Assembly (NCBI RefSeq): GCF_006475605.1
Contig: NZ_SSBC01000020.1
Location: 62,001-126,000, forward strand
DNA length: 64,000 nucleotides
Reading direction: 5' to 3'
Source of the DNA: Asticcacaulis tiandongensis
GTDB lineage: Bacteria; Pseudomonadota; Alphaproteobacteria; Caulobacterales; Caulobacteraceae
Shown here: one piece after another, positions 33,328-43,761 of the stretch
How positions within the stretch are numbered: the first letter of the stretch is position 1
How the letters are laid out: every line of letters starts with the position of its first letter
Translations under genes and position numbers: made by a program
Notes under the pieces: generated by a model
Told to the model about the DNA's origin: nothing
Seen by the model: the letters and a program-made list of their open reading frames with translations, nothing else
Database searches by the model: none

Positions 33328-36171
33328 TTAGACCAGCGCACCGTGACAGTGCTTGAACTTCTTGCCGGAGCCGCACGGGCAGGCCGCGTTTCGCGATGTG
33401 CCTTCCCAGCCGGCGGGCAGGGAGGTGACCGGCAGGCGCTCACGTTGCTCGGAGTTGAGGTTCTCAATCGGCTGGCTGGCCAGATTCTGGCCGGTGGCCG
33501 GATCGAGGTGGATTTCCTCGAACTGCAGCGGATCGGGTTCCTGTACCTGAGGCTGCATGCGGATTTCGACCGTCATCAGCCAGCGCGTCGTATTGTGGCG
33601 CAGGTTGACGAGCAGGGTTTCAAACAGCGAAAAGGCTTCGGTCTTGTATTCGTTGAGCGGGTCGCGCTGACCGTAACCGCGCAGGCCGATGACGGCCCGC
33701 AGGTGGTCAAGGTGCATCAGATGCTCACGCCATTGCACGTCGATCATCTGGAGCAGGAAGTTCTTTTCCAGTGCCTTCATCTGGTCGGCACCAAGCATCT
33801 GCAGGCGTTCTTCCATCTTGTCGGCAGAAATCTTGCGAATGCGTTCTTCGATTTCCTCGTTAGCGATGCCTTCTTCGGCGGCCCATTGCTCAAGCGGCAG
33901 ATCAAGGCCCAGAAGCTCCTGAACGCGCTCTTTCAGGCCCGCGACATCCCACTGCTCGGCATAGGCCTTGGGCGGCAGGTGACGTTCAACAATGTCATGG
34001 ATCGTGTCGTCGCGGAATTCGGCGATCAGTTCGGACAGGTCTTCGGCATCCATGAAGTCCTGACGCTGTTCGAAGACGGCCTTACGCTGGTCATTGACCA
34101 CGTCGTCGTATTTCAGCAGGTTTTTACGGATTTCGTAGTTGCGCTGTTCGACACGCTTTTGTGCCGTGGCAATGGCGGAATTCAGCAGTTTATGCGTGAT
34201 GGCTTCGCCTTCTTCGACCCCAAGGGTCTTCATCATGGCATTGAGGCGATCACCGGCGAAGATGCGCATCAGATCGTCTTCGCACGACAGGAAGAACTTG
34301 GAACGGCCAGGGTCACCCTGACGACCGGTACGACCGCGCAGCTGGTTGTCGATACGGCGGCTTTCGTGGCGTTCGGTACCCAGAACGAACAGGCCGCCTG
34401 ATTCGAGTGCCTTTACCTTATGGTCAGCCACCTGAGCTTCGATTTCAGCCTTTTTCGCCAGAATCTGATCCTGAGTGACTTCGACACCGGCGGCGTCCTG
34501 TTCCTCAAGCCATTTTTGCAGACGCAGATCGACGTTGCCGCCCAGCTGAATGTCGGTACCGCGACCGGCCATGTTGGTGGCGATGGTCACCGCGCCCGGT
34601 ACACCGGCATCACCGATGATATAGGCTTCGTTTTCGTGGTGGCGGGCGTTCAACACGTTGTGCGGGATGCCCTTACCTGTGCGGTAGTCGATGTTGTAGG
34701 CGTCATCCCCAAGCTTTTGCAGGGTTTTCTTGTCTGCATTGGCGTATTCGCCCTTAAGCTCGCGCTTAACTTCGGTCTTGTAGTTGAAGCTATTGAGGTA
34801 TTCCGACAGGGCTTCGGATTTTTCAATCGAGGCTGTACCCACGAGAATCGGCTGGCCGCGCACGTAACAGGCGGCGACCTGCTCAGCGATGGCCTTGTAC
34901 TTCTCGGCTTCGGTGCGATAGACCTCATCATCGTCATCGATACGCTTGATCTGACGGTGGGTGGGAACCTCAAGCACTTCCATCTTGTAGATGTCGCCGA
35001 ATTCCGCCGCTTCGGTAGCCGCTGTACCGGTCATGCCCGACAGCTTTTTGTACATGCGGAAATAGTTCTGGATGGTCACAGACGCGAGGGTCTGGTTTTC
35101 CGGCTGGATATTGACGCCTTCCTTGGCTTCGATGGCCTGATGGAGCCCTTCGCTAAGGCGGCGACCCTGCATCATACGACCGGTAAATTCATCGATCAGG
35201 ATGACTTCGCCGTCGCGGACGATATAGTCTTTGTTGAGCGTATAGAGTGTATTGGCGCGCAGGGCCTGATTGGCGTGGTGCACCAGCGAGATATTGGCCG
35301 GATCATAGAGGCCGGAGGTGTCTTCGGGGATCAGGCCGTTCGCGGCCAGCATTTCCTCGATACGTTCGGAGCCGAGTTCGGACAGAAGCGCCTGACGCTG
35401 CTTTTCATCAAGCTCGAAAGTGTCTTCGTCCTTGATCATTTCGCGGATCAGGCCGTCGAGAATCTTGTAAAGCTCAGAGCGGTCTTCGGTCGGGCCCGAG
35501 ATAATCAGCGGGGTACGCGCTTCGTCGATCAGAATCGAGTCGACTTCATCGACGATGACGAAGTTGTGTCCGCGCTGTACCATTTCCTGACGGTTATAGG
35601 TCAGGTTGTCTCGCAGATAATCGAAGCCGAATTCGTTATTGGTGCCGTAGGTGACATCCGAATTATAGGCCTGTTTGCGTTGTGGCTGGGACAGGCCATT
35701 GACGATAACGCCGGTGCTGAGGCCCAGAAAACGATAAACGCGACCCATGAATTCGGCGTCGCGTTTAGCCAGATAGTCGTTGACGGTAATCAGGTGGACG
35801 CCCTTGCCCTCAAGGGCATTGAGGTAAACCGGCGCGGTAGCCACCAGCGTCTTACCTTCACCGGTACGCATTTCAGCGATACCGCCTTCGTGCAGGATCA
35901 TGCCGCCGGTAAGCTGAACGTCATAGTGTCTCTGGCCAATCGAACGCCAGGCGGCTTCACGGGTGACGGCAAAGGCTTCTTCGAGAAGCGAATCAAGTTT
36001 GGCGCCCTTGGCGAGCCGCTCTTTGAACAGAACCGTCTGGTGCGCCAGTTCCTCGTTGCTCATGGCCTTGTATTTCGGCTCAAGAGCATTGATGCGCGTG
36101 ACGCGGCCGTGCATCGATTTGACTTTGCGATCGTTGGAGGAACCGAACAGGGATTTGGCGAATGCCAGCAT
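33328..36171 (-). CDS. secA: Preprotein translocase ATPase SecA
   Basis: 947 residues. It drives secreted proteins through SecYEG. Walker A is [11 protein letters not shown], Walker B is [13 protein letters not shown] (DEVD form), and [15 protein letters not shown] and [10 protein letters not shown] are helicase motifs. The C-terminal zinc motif is [14 protein letters not shown]. All domains are full length. It is divergent from the PpiC lipoprotein gene, an arrangement seen in Caulobacterales, and ends at its own terminator. Confidence 0.98.
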   Translation of the reverse strand: MLAFAKSLFGSSNDRKVKSMHGRVTRINALEPKYKAMSNEELAHQTVLFKERLAKGAKLDSLLEEAFAVTREAAWRSIGQRHYDVQLTGGMILHEGGIAEMRTGEGKTLVATAPVYLNALEGKGVHLITVNDYLAKRDAEFMGRVYRFLGLSTGVIVNGLSQPQRKQAYNSDVTYGTNNEFGFDYLRDNLTYNRQEMVQRGHNFVIVDEVDSILIDEARTPLIISGPTEDRSELYKILDGLIREMIKDEDTFELDEKQRQALLSELGSERIEEMLAANGLIPEDTSGLYDPANISLVHHANQALRANTLYTLNKDYIVRDGEVILIDEFTGRMMQGRRLSEGLHQAIEAKEGVNIQPENQTLASVTIQNYFRMYKKLSGMTGTAATEAAEFGDIYKMEVLEVPTHRQIKRIDDDDEVYRTEAEKYKAIAEQVAACYVRGQPILVGTASIEKSEALSEYLNSFNYKTEVKRELKGEYANADKKTLQKLGDDAYNIDYRTGKGIPHNVLNARHHENEAYIIGDAGVPGAVTIATNMAGRGTDIQLGGNVDLRLQKWLEEQDAAGVEVTQDQILAKKAEIEAQVADHKVKALESGGLFVLGTERHESRRIDNQLRGRTGRQGDPGRSKFFLSCEDDLMRIFAGDRLNAMMKTLGVEEGEAITHKLLNSAIATAQKRVEQRNYEIRKNLLKYDDVVNDQRKAVFEQRQDFMDAEDLSELIAEFRDDTIHDIVERHLPPKAYAEQWDVAGLKERVQELLGLDLPLEQWAAEEGIANEEIEERIRKISADKMEERLQMLGADQMKALEKNFLLQMIDVQWREHLMHLDHLRAVIGLRGYGQRDPLNEYKTEAFSLFETLLVNLRHNTTRWLMTVEIRMQPQVQEPDPLQFEEIHLDPATGQNLASQPIENLNSEQRERLPVTSLPAGWEGTSRNAACPCGSGKKFKHCHGALV

Positions 36172-36450
36172 GTGAAACCTTAACCGTGTCGTAGCCTGAA
36201 ACCTCAGGCTGCCCGTTGCGCCTCAGGTCTTAAAAATGATGCTTTAGCGATATATCAATATCCGGGCTTTAAGTCTGTATAGGCAAATAGGAAGACGTTT
36301 GCGCTTTTCAAGCGCGGTGACTGACTTAAGCGTGCAGGGGGTGTATGTCAATTGAACCGCCTGTAAATCATTGCCAGAGGTATGGCTGGGGATATAACCA
36401 TAGCTGACATATGTGTTGGTCGGGGACGGTAAGGGCGGTATTTGGAACCT

Positions 36451-37443
36451 ATGCGGGCATTCAGGGGAACGGTTGGGCTTAAAGCGTTCATGGTCATGAC
36501 GGCCATGTGTCTGGTATTGGCGGCCTGCGATAAGCCTGAGGTCGCCGAGCGCCCACCGGAGTTTGGTGACACGGCGGTGGCGCGAATCCATGATGAAATC
36601 GTCTGGGCGTCTGATGTACGCAACGAAGCGGTGGCGCAGGGCCTGATCGGTGAGGGGGAGCCTCTGGATATGGCGTCGCCTCTGTTTCGCCGCACCCTTG
36701 AGGAGGTTATAGACCGCAAGCTTCTGGCGAGGGAGGCGCGTAAGCGCGGACTTGACCGCAGTGATCAGGCCCAAAGACGCATAAAGGACGCCGAAGAAGC
36801 TATTCTGGGCCGTATGCTGCTTGAGGGCAGCCTTGATGCGGCCGTGGATGAAAAGAAGGTCACCCAGCTTTATAACGAACAACTGGCGCTGGCGAAAAAT
36901 TCCGAAGAAGTGCGGGCGCGGCTGATTCTCGTAAAAACCCGTCCTGAGGCGGAGAGCATCCTTAAGCAGATTGAGGGCGGCAGCGTGTTTGAAGCCTTGG
37001 CCATGGAGCGCTCCATCGATCAGGCTACGCGGTTTAACGGCGGCGATATGGGCTATTTCGCCACCGATGTTATTCCTGATTCGTACCGCAAGCCTTTGTT
37101 GTCCGCTAAGGTGGGACAGGCGGTTGGCCCGGTCGAAATCGACGGTGGCTGGGCAGTCTTCAAGCTTGAGGACCGGCGTCCCGAAGTGCCCCTGACGCTT
37201 GAGGAGGCACGTCCGGCCATTTTATCAGCGCTGAAACTCGATCAGGTGCGGGGTTTGCTGGTATCCTTGCGTGACGGGACGCGCTGGGAAATGCTGATCG
37301 ACGGAAAACGTCTGGGCAGCGGTATGGAAGAAGAACCGGCCAATGCGCCGCCAGTGGGGGCAAGCGCTTCGGCATCCGAAAGCTCAGAGAACGGGGCATC
37401 TGCTTCGCCGTCTTCTTCGGCGGCGGCAGCGGTATCTCCATAA
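36451..37443 (+). CDS. PpiC-type peptidyl-prolyl isomerase lipoprotein
   Basis: 330 residues. A signal peptide with lipobox LAAC (near residue 27) is followed by a SurA-like helical domain (EEVIDRKLLAREARKRGLD) and a parvulin domain, EVRARLILVKTRPEAESIL, GGDMGYFATDVIPD, VGQAVGPVEIDGGWAVFKLE. The tail is a Ser/Ala-rich low-complexity stretch. It likely helps fold exported proteins, consistent with divergence from secA. The ATG at 36451 is preferred to a TTG nine bases upstream. Confidence 0.88.
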   Translation: MRAFRGTVGLKAFMVMTAMCLVLAACDKPEVAERPPEFGDTAVARIHDEIVWASDVRNEAVAQGLIGEGEPLDMASPLFRRTLEEVIDRKLLAREARKRGLDRSDQAQRRIKDAEEAILGRMLLEGSLDAAVDEKKVTQLYNEQLALAKNSEEVRARLILVKTRPEAESILKQIEGGSVFEALAMERSIDQATRFNGGDMGYFATDVIPDSYRKPLLSAKVGQAVGPVEIDGGWAVFKLEDRRPEVPLTLEEARPAILSALKLDQVRGLLVSLRDGTRWEMLIDGKRLGSGMEEEPANAPPVGASASASESSENGASASPSSSAAAAVSP

Positions 37444-37542
37444 AAAAGGGCGCGACCGGTAACAAGGCCTTTCCATGGCCCTTATTTGTGTTTAGTGACC
37501 CCCGTTCACTCTGGTTCTTACAGCCTCTACGGAGCGTCGCGC

Positions 37543-38964
37543 ATGAGCAAAACCACCTCTGGCAAACCTACCGATCACACGGCCGGTGCGAGTGGTCTTG
37601 AACGCGCGCTTGATCCGCTGACCAGTGCCCTGAAAAAAGCCGTGCAGACCGGTGCCGGTCTGGCCGGTTTGGGGGCATCTGACACGCCCAAGGCTGAGCC
37701 TGCGCCGCAGCCGGTAACGGGAAAGCCGGGTCTGGCTGTGTCGCCTCTGGCCGTTCCCTTACCCGCTATGCCACCGGTCGGGGGCGTTGAGATTGCCATT
37801 GCACAGGCCGGTTTTTATAAGCACGCACGCCCTGATCTGATGGTCATGAAATTTGCCGAGGGCACGACGGCGGCGGGCGTATTTACGCGCCACTCGATTG
37901 GATCCGCGCCGGTTGACTGGTGCCGCAAGCAGCTTGAGGCCAATGAAGGCGGCGACATCCGCGCCCTGATGGTCAATGCGGGTTGCGCCAATGCCTTCAC
38001 AGGCAAATTAGGCGCAGACGCAGCGCGGCGATCTGCCGCAGCCTTGTCGCGCCGGCTGGATTGCCGCCAGCGCGATATTTTGCTGGCCTCAACCGGTGTG
38101 ATTGGGGTGGTTCTGGATGATGCCAAGATCGCCGCCAAGCTACCGGAAATTGAGGCGGGCTTTGAAGCCGATGCCTGGCACAGGGCGGCTCAGGCCATCA
38201 TGACCACCGATACCTTCCCCAAGGGCGCTTATGAAACGGCCCTGATTGACGGGGTTGAGGTGAGAATCGCCGGTATCGCCAAGGGCTCAGGCATGATTGC
38301 GCCGGACATGGCAACCATGCTGGCCTTTATGGTGACTGATGCGACCCTGACGCCTGCCGTGCTGCAAAGCATGATCGGGCTTTATACGCGCACGACCTTC
38401 AACAGCGTCACCGTCGATGGCGATACCTCGACCAATGACACAGCTATCCTGTTTGCCACAGGGGCCGCAGGCGCACCGCGGATATCGCGGGCGGGTGACA
38501 AGCGTCTGGCGGATTTCCGCATCAAGCTTGAGCGGGTCATGCATTCTCTGGCGACCCAGCTTATCCGCGATGGCGAAGGGGCCACCAAGTTCGTTAAGGT
38601 CAATGTGACGGGGGCGGCGTCTCCGGCGTCAGCGCGCAAGATCGCTAAGTCGATTGCCGAAAGCCCGCTGGTGAAAACCGCTCTGGCAGGTGAAGACGCC
38701 AACTGGGGTCGTATCGTCATGGCCGTTGGCAAGACCGAGGAAGAGGTCAATCGTGACCGTCTGTTGATCAAGTTTGGTGATCTGGTTGCTGCCGAACATG
38801 GGGCCGTGTCACTCGGCTACGATGAGGCCGCCATGAGCGCCTATATGAAGCATGATGAGCTTGAGATCACCGTTGATGTTGGTGTTGGCCGCGGCATAGC
38901 CCATGTCTATACCTGCGACCTGACGCATGGGTATATTTCCATCAACGGCGACTACCGCTCGTAG
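37543..38964 (+). CDS. argJ: Bifunctional glutamate N-acetyltransferase/ornithine acetyltransferase
   Basis: 473 residues from the ATG at 37543; normal ArgJ is about 410. Residues ~60-473 are ArgJ, with the self-cleavage site KGSGMIAPDMATMLAF, whose threonine becomes the catalytic N-terminus of the beta chain, and MVNAGCANAFTG. It makes N-acetylglutamate and recycles acetyl from acetylornithine. The first ~60 residues are an Ala/Pro/Gly-rich extension of unknown role. argD and argF are 13 kb away, so arginine genes are dispersed. A large hairpin follows the stop. Confidence 0.95.
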   Translation: MSKTTSGKPTDHTAGASGLERALDPLTSALKKAVQTGAGLAGLGASDTPKAEPAPQPVTGKPGLAVSPLAVPLPAMPPVGGVEIAIAQAGFYKHARPDLMVMKFAEGTTAAGVFTRHSIGSAPVDWCRKQLEANEGGDIRALMVNAGCANAFTGKLGADAARRSAAALSRRLDCRQRDILLASTGVIGVVLDDAKIAAKLPEIEAGFEADAWHRAAQAIMTTDTFPKGAYETALIDGVEVRIAGIAKGSGMIAPDMATMLAFMVTDATLTPAVLQSMIGLYTRTTFNSVTVDGDTSTNDTAILFATGAAGAPRISRAGDKRLADFRIKLERVMHSLATQLIRDGEGATKFVKVNVTGAASPASARKIAKSIAESPLVKTALAGEDANWGRIVMAVGKTEEEVNRDRLLIKFGDLVAAEHGAVSLGYDEAAMSAYMKHDELEITVDVGVGRGIAHVYTCDLTHGYISINGDYRS

Positions 38965-39063
38965 GAAATCGCCATCCTTGGGCAATCAGGGCGTCGGCGT
39001 CACTTGTATAGGCATACAGCCGTCGCTAGCCTTCTGCTGCTTGCCTCAAGGGCTGACGATTTC
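38965..39063 (+). repeat. ~100-base imperfect inverted repeat after argJ
   Basis: GAAATCG (38965-38971) pairs with CGATTTC (39057-39063), and CCTTGGGCAA (38976-38985) pairs with TTGCCTCAAGG (39041-39051) with one bulge. The interior also has weak G/C pairing. The element starts at the base after the argJ stop. It could be a transcript-end structure or a repeat-family member. Confidence 0.5.
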
Positions 39064-39089
39064 TGATTTCTTTGGGGACTGAAACGCTC

Positions 39090-39488
39090 ATGAAAACCGT
39101 ACTCGTTGTGGCCGCCGCTTTGATTGATAATGACGGGCGGGTGCTGATCGCCCAGCGGCCTGAGGGTAAGCAACTGGCGGGGATGTGGGAGTTTCCGGGC
39201 GGCAAGGTCGAGGCCGGAGAAACGCCGGAAGCGGCTCTGATCCGTGAGCTTGAGGAAGAGCTTGGCATCACCACCAAGACCGCCTGTTTGGCACCATTTG
39301 TGTTTGCCTCACATACCTATGAGGATTTTCATCTGCTAATGCCGCTTTATCTGATCCGGCGTTGGGAAGGTATCGTACAGCCGCGTGAACATTCGGCGCT
39401 GAAATGGGTGCGGCCAAAGGATATGCGCGACTATCCCATGCCGCCTGCGGATGCGCCGCTTGTGGCCTATCTGTGTGATTTTATCTGA
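39090..39488 (+). CDS. mutT: Nudix hydrolase, MutT-type 8-oxo-dGTP diphosphatase
   Basis: 132 residues. The Nudix box GGKVEAGETPEAALIRELEEELGI is complete (G-x5-E-x7-REUXEEXGU; residues ~37-59). LIAQRPEGKQLAGMWEFPGG is typical of MutT enzymes that clear 8-oxo-dGTP. It lies on the same strand as argJ, after the inverted repeat. The ATG at 39090 is preferred to a TTG at 39072. Confidence 0.88.
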   Translation: MKTVLVVAAALIDNDGRVLIAQRPEGKQLAGMWEFPGGKVEAGETPEAALIRELEEELGITTKTACLAPFVFASHTYEDFHLLMPLYLIRRWEGIVQPREHSALKWVRPKDMRDYPMPPADAPLVAYLCDFI

Positions 39489-39506
39489 TCTGTTGTGACG
39501 GCGGTG

Positions 39507-40607
39507 TCAGCTTGTCCATTTCAGGACGGCGGGTTTGACCGGATTGACGAACGGGCGCTGTTCGGCGCGGTGGGCCAGCCATTCTTTTTTCAGCTGCTGA
39601 TACCACTTGGCCTGTGTGTCGGCATCGTCGATCCACAGCAATGACGGGTCATATTTCAGCCCTTCGTTTTGCAGATTGACCATATCGCCGTCCTGTTTCA
39701 GGAAAGCCCTGGCCCCCAGACGGAAAAGCGGGGCAATGAAGCGGAAAATACCATGATCCGACCAGAATATCTGGGTGATGCGCGTGGTATTGGCATCAAT
39801 CGGCGTCAGGCAGGTCAGGCCTAAGATCTGGCGTTCACCGATCTCGATATGTTCATAACGCACACCGGGCAGACGGAAGGTAATCTCGGTCGCCGGTGCG
39901 CCGCCTAATATCTTATAGGCACGTGAGTTTTTCGACGGCGCATGGCGCACCATGCTGAAACCGTGTTCGCGCGGCTCAAAAGCCTTGGCCTTTTCAAGCT
40001 GTTTCTTTGAGGAACGCCACCACCATTGCTGATGCACATAGGGGCCGTGGGCGGGGTCCATAAGACCGACAACGGCGTGGTCGATATGGCTCTCGAAATC
40101 CATGGATTCGACGATGATCGGCTTGCCGCCAACGACACCGGGCAGCACCGGCGGCTCGTGATCGGGCTCGGCGGGGCGGCGGGTGTCAGCGGTGATATAG
40201 ATCCAGACAATGCCCTGCTGTTCGCGCACGGCATAGTTACGCACCCTGATGCGTTCGACATCCATATGCTGATCACAGGTCAGGGACGGCACAGAGGTGC
40301 AGGTGCCCGACGTATTGAATGTCCAGCCGTGATAGGGGCATTGCACCACCGGCTCACCGGTTTTGGCGTCAGGGATCATCTGACCCGCCGACAGCGGTGC
40401 GGCGCGGTGCGGACAGATGTCGCGCATGGCATAAACCTTGCCGTTTGTGTCACGTCCCAGCAGCACCGGCTCATCGACAATCACATAGCGTTGCAGCTTA
40501 CCGGCCTTCAGATCGCCGGACAGGGCGGCAAAGAACCACGCATCCTTCAGGAAGCCCTGACCAAAAACGATGCGTTCTTTTGTGACGGGGGCGGATTGAT
40601 CAGCCAT
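39507..40607 (-). CDS. Rieske-type ring-hydroxylating oxygenase (alpha-subunit-like)
   Basis: 366 residues. The Rieske [2Fe-2S] site is CPHRAAPLS (~ residue 66) and CPYHGWTF (~ residue 90). The mononuclear iron site is DHAVVGLMDPAHGPYVH, with the bridging Asp and two histidines. The C-terminal half resembles the PAO/VanA type with one component visible; no reductase or ferredoxin gene is adjacent. Substrate unknown. It lies 45 bases downstream of hisC on the same strand. Confidence 0.85.
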   Translation of the reverse strand: MADQSAPVTKERIVFGQGFLKDAWFFAALSGDLKAGKLQRYVIVDEPVLLGRDTNGKVYAMRDICPHRAAPLSAGQMIPDAKTGEPVVQCPYHGWTFNTSGTCTSVPSLTCDQHMDVERIRVRNYAVREQQGIVWIYITADTRRPAEPDHEPPVLPGVVGGKPIIVESMDFESHIDHAVVGLMDPAHGPYVHQQWWWRSSKKQLEKAKAFEPREHGFSMVRHAPSKNSRAYKILGGAPATEITFRLPGVRYEHIEIGERQILGLTCLTPIDANTTRITQIFWSDHGIFRFIAPLFRLGARAFLKQDGDMVNLQNEGLKYDPSLLWIDDADTQAKWYQQLKKEWLAHRAEQRPFVNPVKPAVLKWTS

Positions 40608-40652
40608 ATGTGATCCTGTGTTTATCCGGTGACTATACCAGAGCCTGAGCGA

Positions 40653-41741
40653 TTAGCCAGCGAACGTACCAAGTGCAGCGATGAAGCCTTCGTTTTCAAC
40701 ATCCTTACCCACGGTTACGCGCAAGCAGTGCGGCAGACCGTAATTGGCTACATGACGCACGATAAAGCCCTTCGTCATCAGGTGCTCGTTAGCGCGAACG
40801 GCCTGCGCTTCGTCCTTGAACTGAATGAGGACAAAGTTGCCGGCGGAGACTTCGATGCGGTAACCCAGCGCGCGAATGGCCTGATAGAAGCGCGGACGCC
40901 AGTTGACGACCTGCGCCTTGGAGGTGTCGATGTGGGCCTGATCAGACAGGGCGGCGATGGCGGCATATTGCGCCGGCAGATTGGCGTTGAACGGCAGGCG
41001 GATGCGCTCAATGGCCTCAATGACGCTTAGGGGCGCATAGCCAAAACCGATGCGCAAACCCGCCAGACCGTGAATTTTCGAGAAGGTACGAGTGACGACA
41101 ATGTTTTCACTGTGGCGCGCCAGAGGGAAGGCGGTTTCCCAGGTCGGTTCATCGACAAATTCAGCATAGGCCTCATCGACCACCAGCAGGATATGTGACG
41201 GCAGGCGTTCACGCAGGTCAACCAATTCTTCGGGGGTGTTCCATGTGCCGGTCGGGTTGGCCGGATTGGAGACATAGACGATCTTGGTCTTGTCATCGAC
41301 CTCGGCCAGCAGGCGGTCGATTTCAACGCGCTGATCAGGTTCGGGTGCCAGCTTGACATCGGCCTGGCAGGCCAGTGCGCTGATGCGATAGGCGAGGAAG
41401 CCGTGTTCGCCGGTGACGATATTGTCGCCTGCCTCAAGATAGGTCTGGTTGAGAAGCGCAAAGACTTCGTCCGAGCCGTTGCCGAACACCAGACGATTGG
41501 CCTCAAGGTCATGGTAGGCGGCGACCGCGTCACGCAAGGGGTTGGCATGGCCGTCGGGATAGCGGAACAGCTTGGCGCGGGCCTCATCATAGGCGGCCAA
41601 AGCCTTGGCCGAGCAACCAAAAGCGTTTTCGTTGGACGACAGCTTGACCGGTTCGGCCACGCCTTCGATTTTTGACTTGCCGCCGACATAGGCCGCAATG
41701 TCAAGTATACCGGATTTCGGGGTCGGCAATTGGGTGGTCAT
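40653..41741 (-). CDS. hisC: Histidinol-phosphate/aromatic aminotransferase (HisC)
   Basis: 362 residues. The PLP lysine is in TRTFSKIHGLAGLRIGFG, and YVSNPANPTGTWN, VVDEAYAEFVD and FGNGSDEVFALL complete the fold-type I family pattern. It lies directly downstream of a chorismate mutase gene, so it may serve mainly as the aromatic (tyrosine/phenylalanine) aminotransferase rather than in histidine synthesis. No prephenate dehydrogenase is next to it. Confidence 0.92.
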   Translation of the reverse strand: MTTQLPTPKSGILDIAAYVGGKSKIEGVAEPVKLSSNENAFGCSAKALAAYDEARAKLFRYPDGHANPLRDAVAAYHDLEANRLVFGNGSDEVFALLNQTYLEAGDNIVTGEHGFLAYRISALACQADVKLAPEPDQRVEIDRLLAEVDDKTKIVYVSNPANPTGTWNTPEELVDLRERLPSHILLVVDEAYAEFVDEPTWETAFPLARHSENIVVTRTFSKIHGLAGLRIGFGYAPLSVIEAIERIRLPFNANLPAQYAAIAALSDQAHIDTSKAQVVNWRPRFYQAIRALGYRIEVSAGNFVLIQFKDEAQAVRANEHLMTKGFIVRHVANYGLPHCLRVTVGKDVENEGFIAALGTFAG

Positions 41742-41818
41742 AGATGTTTCCGTAGAATTGATTTCGCATGTCTATATCTCAGGGGGGCAAATGTACACTG
41801 AGACAAAGTGCCTTAGTA

Positions 41819-42625
41819 TCAGACGATTTTGGGCGAGGTGCCGATAATGCCCGACAGGCCGGTGAAGTCCTTAAGCCGGCTGTCGTGTTCCTGTACAAAC
41901 CCGATCAGGGCAAACAGCTTCATGCCGCCGGTGGTCATCAGCCAGTCCGCGGCCAGACCCTGATGGCTTAAGATGTCAATGATCGCGGTTTCGGATTTGC
42001 CGCTGTCAGTGACGAAGAAACTGATGTCATTACCGGTGGGCTCAGGCGCAATCGGGGCAATGGCCACGGCGCGCGGGCGGTTCTGATCCATTTCCGGCAG
42101 GGCGCAGATGATGCGCACCTTAGGCTCGGCCAGCAGACGTGCCCACCAGGGGCCGACCTTTGGGTCAAGGCTCAGGACACCTATGTGTGACGGGTGACGG
42201 GCGGCGGCAATGACATCTGTGGCTTCGGGCAGGACGCCTTGCGACGGGGCAATGCCGAACCGTTCACGCGCCCATTCCATCAGATTGGCCGTGGTGTCCT
42301 TCGCGCAAAAATTAAGGTGAAGACCGCCCCGATCTTCACCCTGAATGCGCAGACTCTCGGAAATCAGTTCACGCCAGAGGGCAACGACCGCCGCATCGGA
42401 CACAGCCTTGCGCGGCGCATTGAGCAGTTTACGCAGCAAAAGGGCTTCGCGGTCAGGGCGCAGCAGGGACACATCCGTTGACACGGCTTCGCGCACCTTG
42501 GCGGCGGCAATGGCGTGGGCCAGCAATGAACGCTGATCGGCCAGTTGCAGAAGCTGATGGTCCAGCGCATCAATCTGCTGGCGCAGGCTATCCAGTGTTT
42601 CAGCGGTTTCAACGGGCGCGGTCAT
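41819..42625 (-). CDS. Chorismate mutase (AroQ) fused to a degenerate prephenate-dehydratase/ACT-like region
   Basis: 268 residues. Residues ~10-95 are an AroQ mutase, LDSLRQQIDALDHQLLQLADQRS, with the arginine/lysine positions of the active site and RPDREALLLRKLL. Residues ~100-190 resemble an eroded dehydratase barrel without its TRF motif. Residues ~205-265 (FFVTDSGKSETAIIDILSHQ, MTTGGMKLFALIGFV) look like an ACT-like regulatory fold. It converts chorismate to prephenate; the second activity appears lost. It sits before hisC. Confidence 0.75.
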   Translation of the reverse strand: MTAPVETAETLDSLRQQIDALDHQLLQLADQRSLLAHAIAAAKVREAVSTDVSLLRPDREALLLRKLLNAPRKAVSDAAVVALWRELISESLRIQGEDRGGLHLNFCAKDTTANLMEWARERFGIAPSQGVLPEATDVIAAARHPSHIGVLSLDPKVGPWWARLLAEPKVRIICALPEMDQNRPRAVAIAPIAPEPTGNDISFFVTDSGKSETAIIDILSHQGLAADWLMTTGGMKLFALIGFVQEHDSRLKDFTGLSGIIGTSPKIV

Positions 42626-42641
42626 AAGCGGTAATCTCTTC

Positions 42642-43727
42642 TCAGTGTACTACGGGCGCATCGGATACTTTGAGTGTGCCCACATAAGTGCCGCCGTCAC
42701 GAAAATCAAACCCAAGTTTTACCGGTGTATCACTGATGACCAGTTGTGAACCGATAAAGGGGCGTGCCAGAGGCTCATATTCGGGGGCAATCAGGCCCGC
42801 ACCAATGAGGAAACCGACGGCATCGCCCTGTCCCTTGATCTCAAGCGCCAGCGGCCCCTTGAGGGCGCGATTGGCATCGATGCCAAGGCTTTCACTTTCG
42901 GCAAACAGATCAAGCTGGTCTATGATCAGCGACGTCCGCACGCGTTTCAGGGTGCCGCCCTTATCGCGCCAGTTATTCAGGCTTTTGGTGAAATCGGCGC
43001 CTTTTAATGCGCTGAAGCGGTCGATCACGCCTTCCAGATGCAGGTTAAAGGGTTTGGATTGTCCGATGCGACCGGAAAGGCTTGCGGGTTCCCCGCGAGC
43101 ACCGGTGACGCGCCACAGGAAATCGGCGCTGTCGGCGGTGTTTTCGGTCGGGCGCATATAGGCTTCAAAGCGCTGAGCCTGAGAGATGAAAAACGGATGT
43201 TCGGGCTTCGAGACGGTAAAGAGCGGATTTAGTCCTTCAAAGCGCACATCATGTACCGGATCATTGAGGCCTGAGACACTGGCGCGCAGGGCGTCGCCGG
43301 TGACGTTGACCGTCCCCAGTTCCGTGCCGTCCTTCAGGCGACCGCGATAAAGCGTCAGGCCTTCGGTGGCGACAATCACCCAGCGATCCAGCACAAAGGC
43401 CGAGGCTTCGGCCTCAAGGCGCGGGGCGGCAAAGCCCTTGCCTGAAGGGGAGATGACCTGCGCCTGATCAAGGCTTACGAACATGCGGAATGGATAACCG
43501 CGCACCTTAAGGCCGTCATGGCCGATATGATAACCTGCCCGCACCAGACCGTCGCTGTATTCGGTCATGCGCGTTTCAATCTGGCGGGCGGTGTAGAGCC
43601 AGTAGCCGCTCCACAAGCCGAACAGAACCAGCGCAAGAAGGAGCGGCCCGAACAGGCCCCAGCGCGACGGCTTCTTTTTGGATTCGGTTTCCGGCGTGGC
43701 AGCATCTGTTGTGACAGTGTCAGGCAT
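42642..43727 (-). CDS. DUF2125 protein, N-terminally anchored
   Basis: 361 residues. A short cytoplasmic segment and one membrane helix (GPLLLALVLFGLWSGYWLYT) precede a periplasmic beta-rich domain with GYPFRMFVSLDQAQVISP, the DUF2125 hallmark. Function unknown. It starts 34 bases downstream of the helicase gene and ends 17 bases before chorismate mutase, so it is part of a minus-strand run. Confidence 0.85.
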   Translation of the reverse strand: MPDTVTTDAATPETESKKKPSRWGLFGPLLLALVLFGLWSGYWLYTARQIETRMTEYSDGLVRAGYHIGHDGLKVRGYPFRMFVSLDQAQVISPSGKGFAAPRLEAEASAFVLDRWVIVATEGLTLYRGRLKDGTELGTVNVTGDALRASVSGLNDPVHDVRFEGLNPLFTVSKPEHPFFISQAQRFEAYMRPTENTADSADFLWRVTGARGEPASLSGRIGQSKPFNLHLEGVIDRFSALKGADFTKSLNNWRDKGGTLKRVRTSLIIDQLDLFAESESLGIDANRALKGPLALEIKGQGDAVGFLIGAGLIAPEYEPLARPFIGSQLVISDTPVKLGFDFRDGGTYVGTLKVSDAPVVH

Positions 43728-43761
43728 GTTGCAATCCCGTATTGAGCGGTATGGTTTTGTT

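Noticed and set aside
34420-36183. 587-codon open frame antisense to secA on the plus strand
   Set aside because: It mirrors the high-GC third-position pattern of secA, has no family motif, and secA is certain on the other strand.
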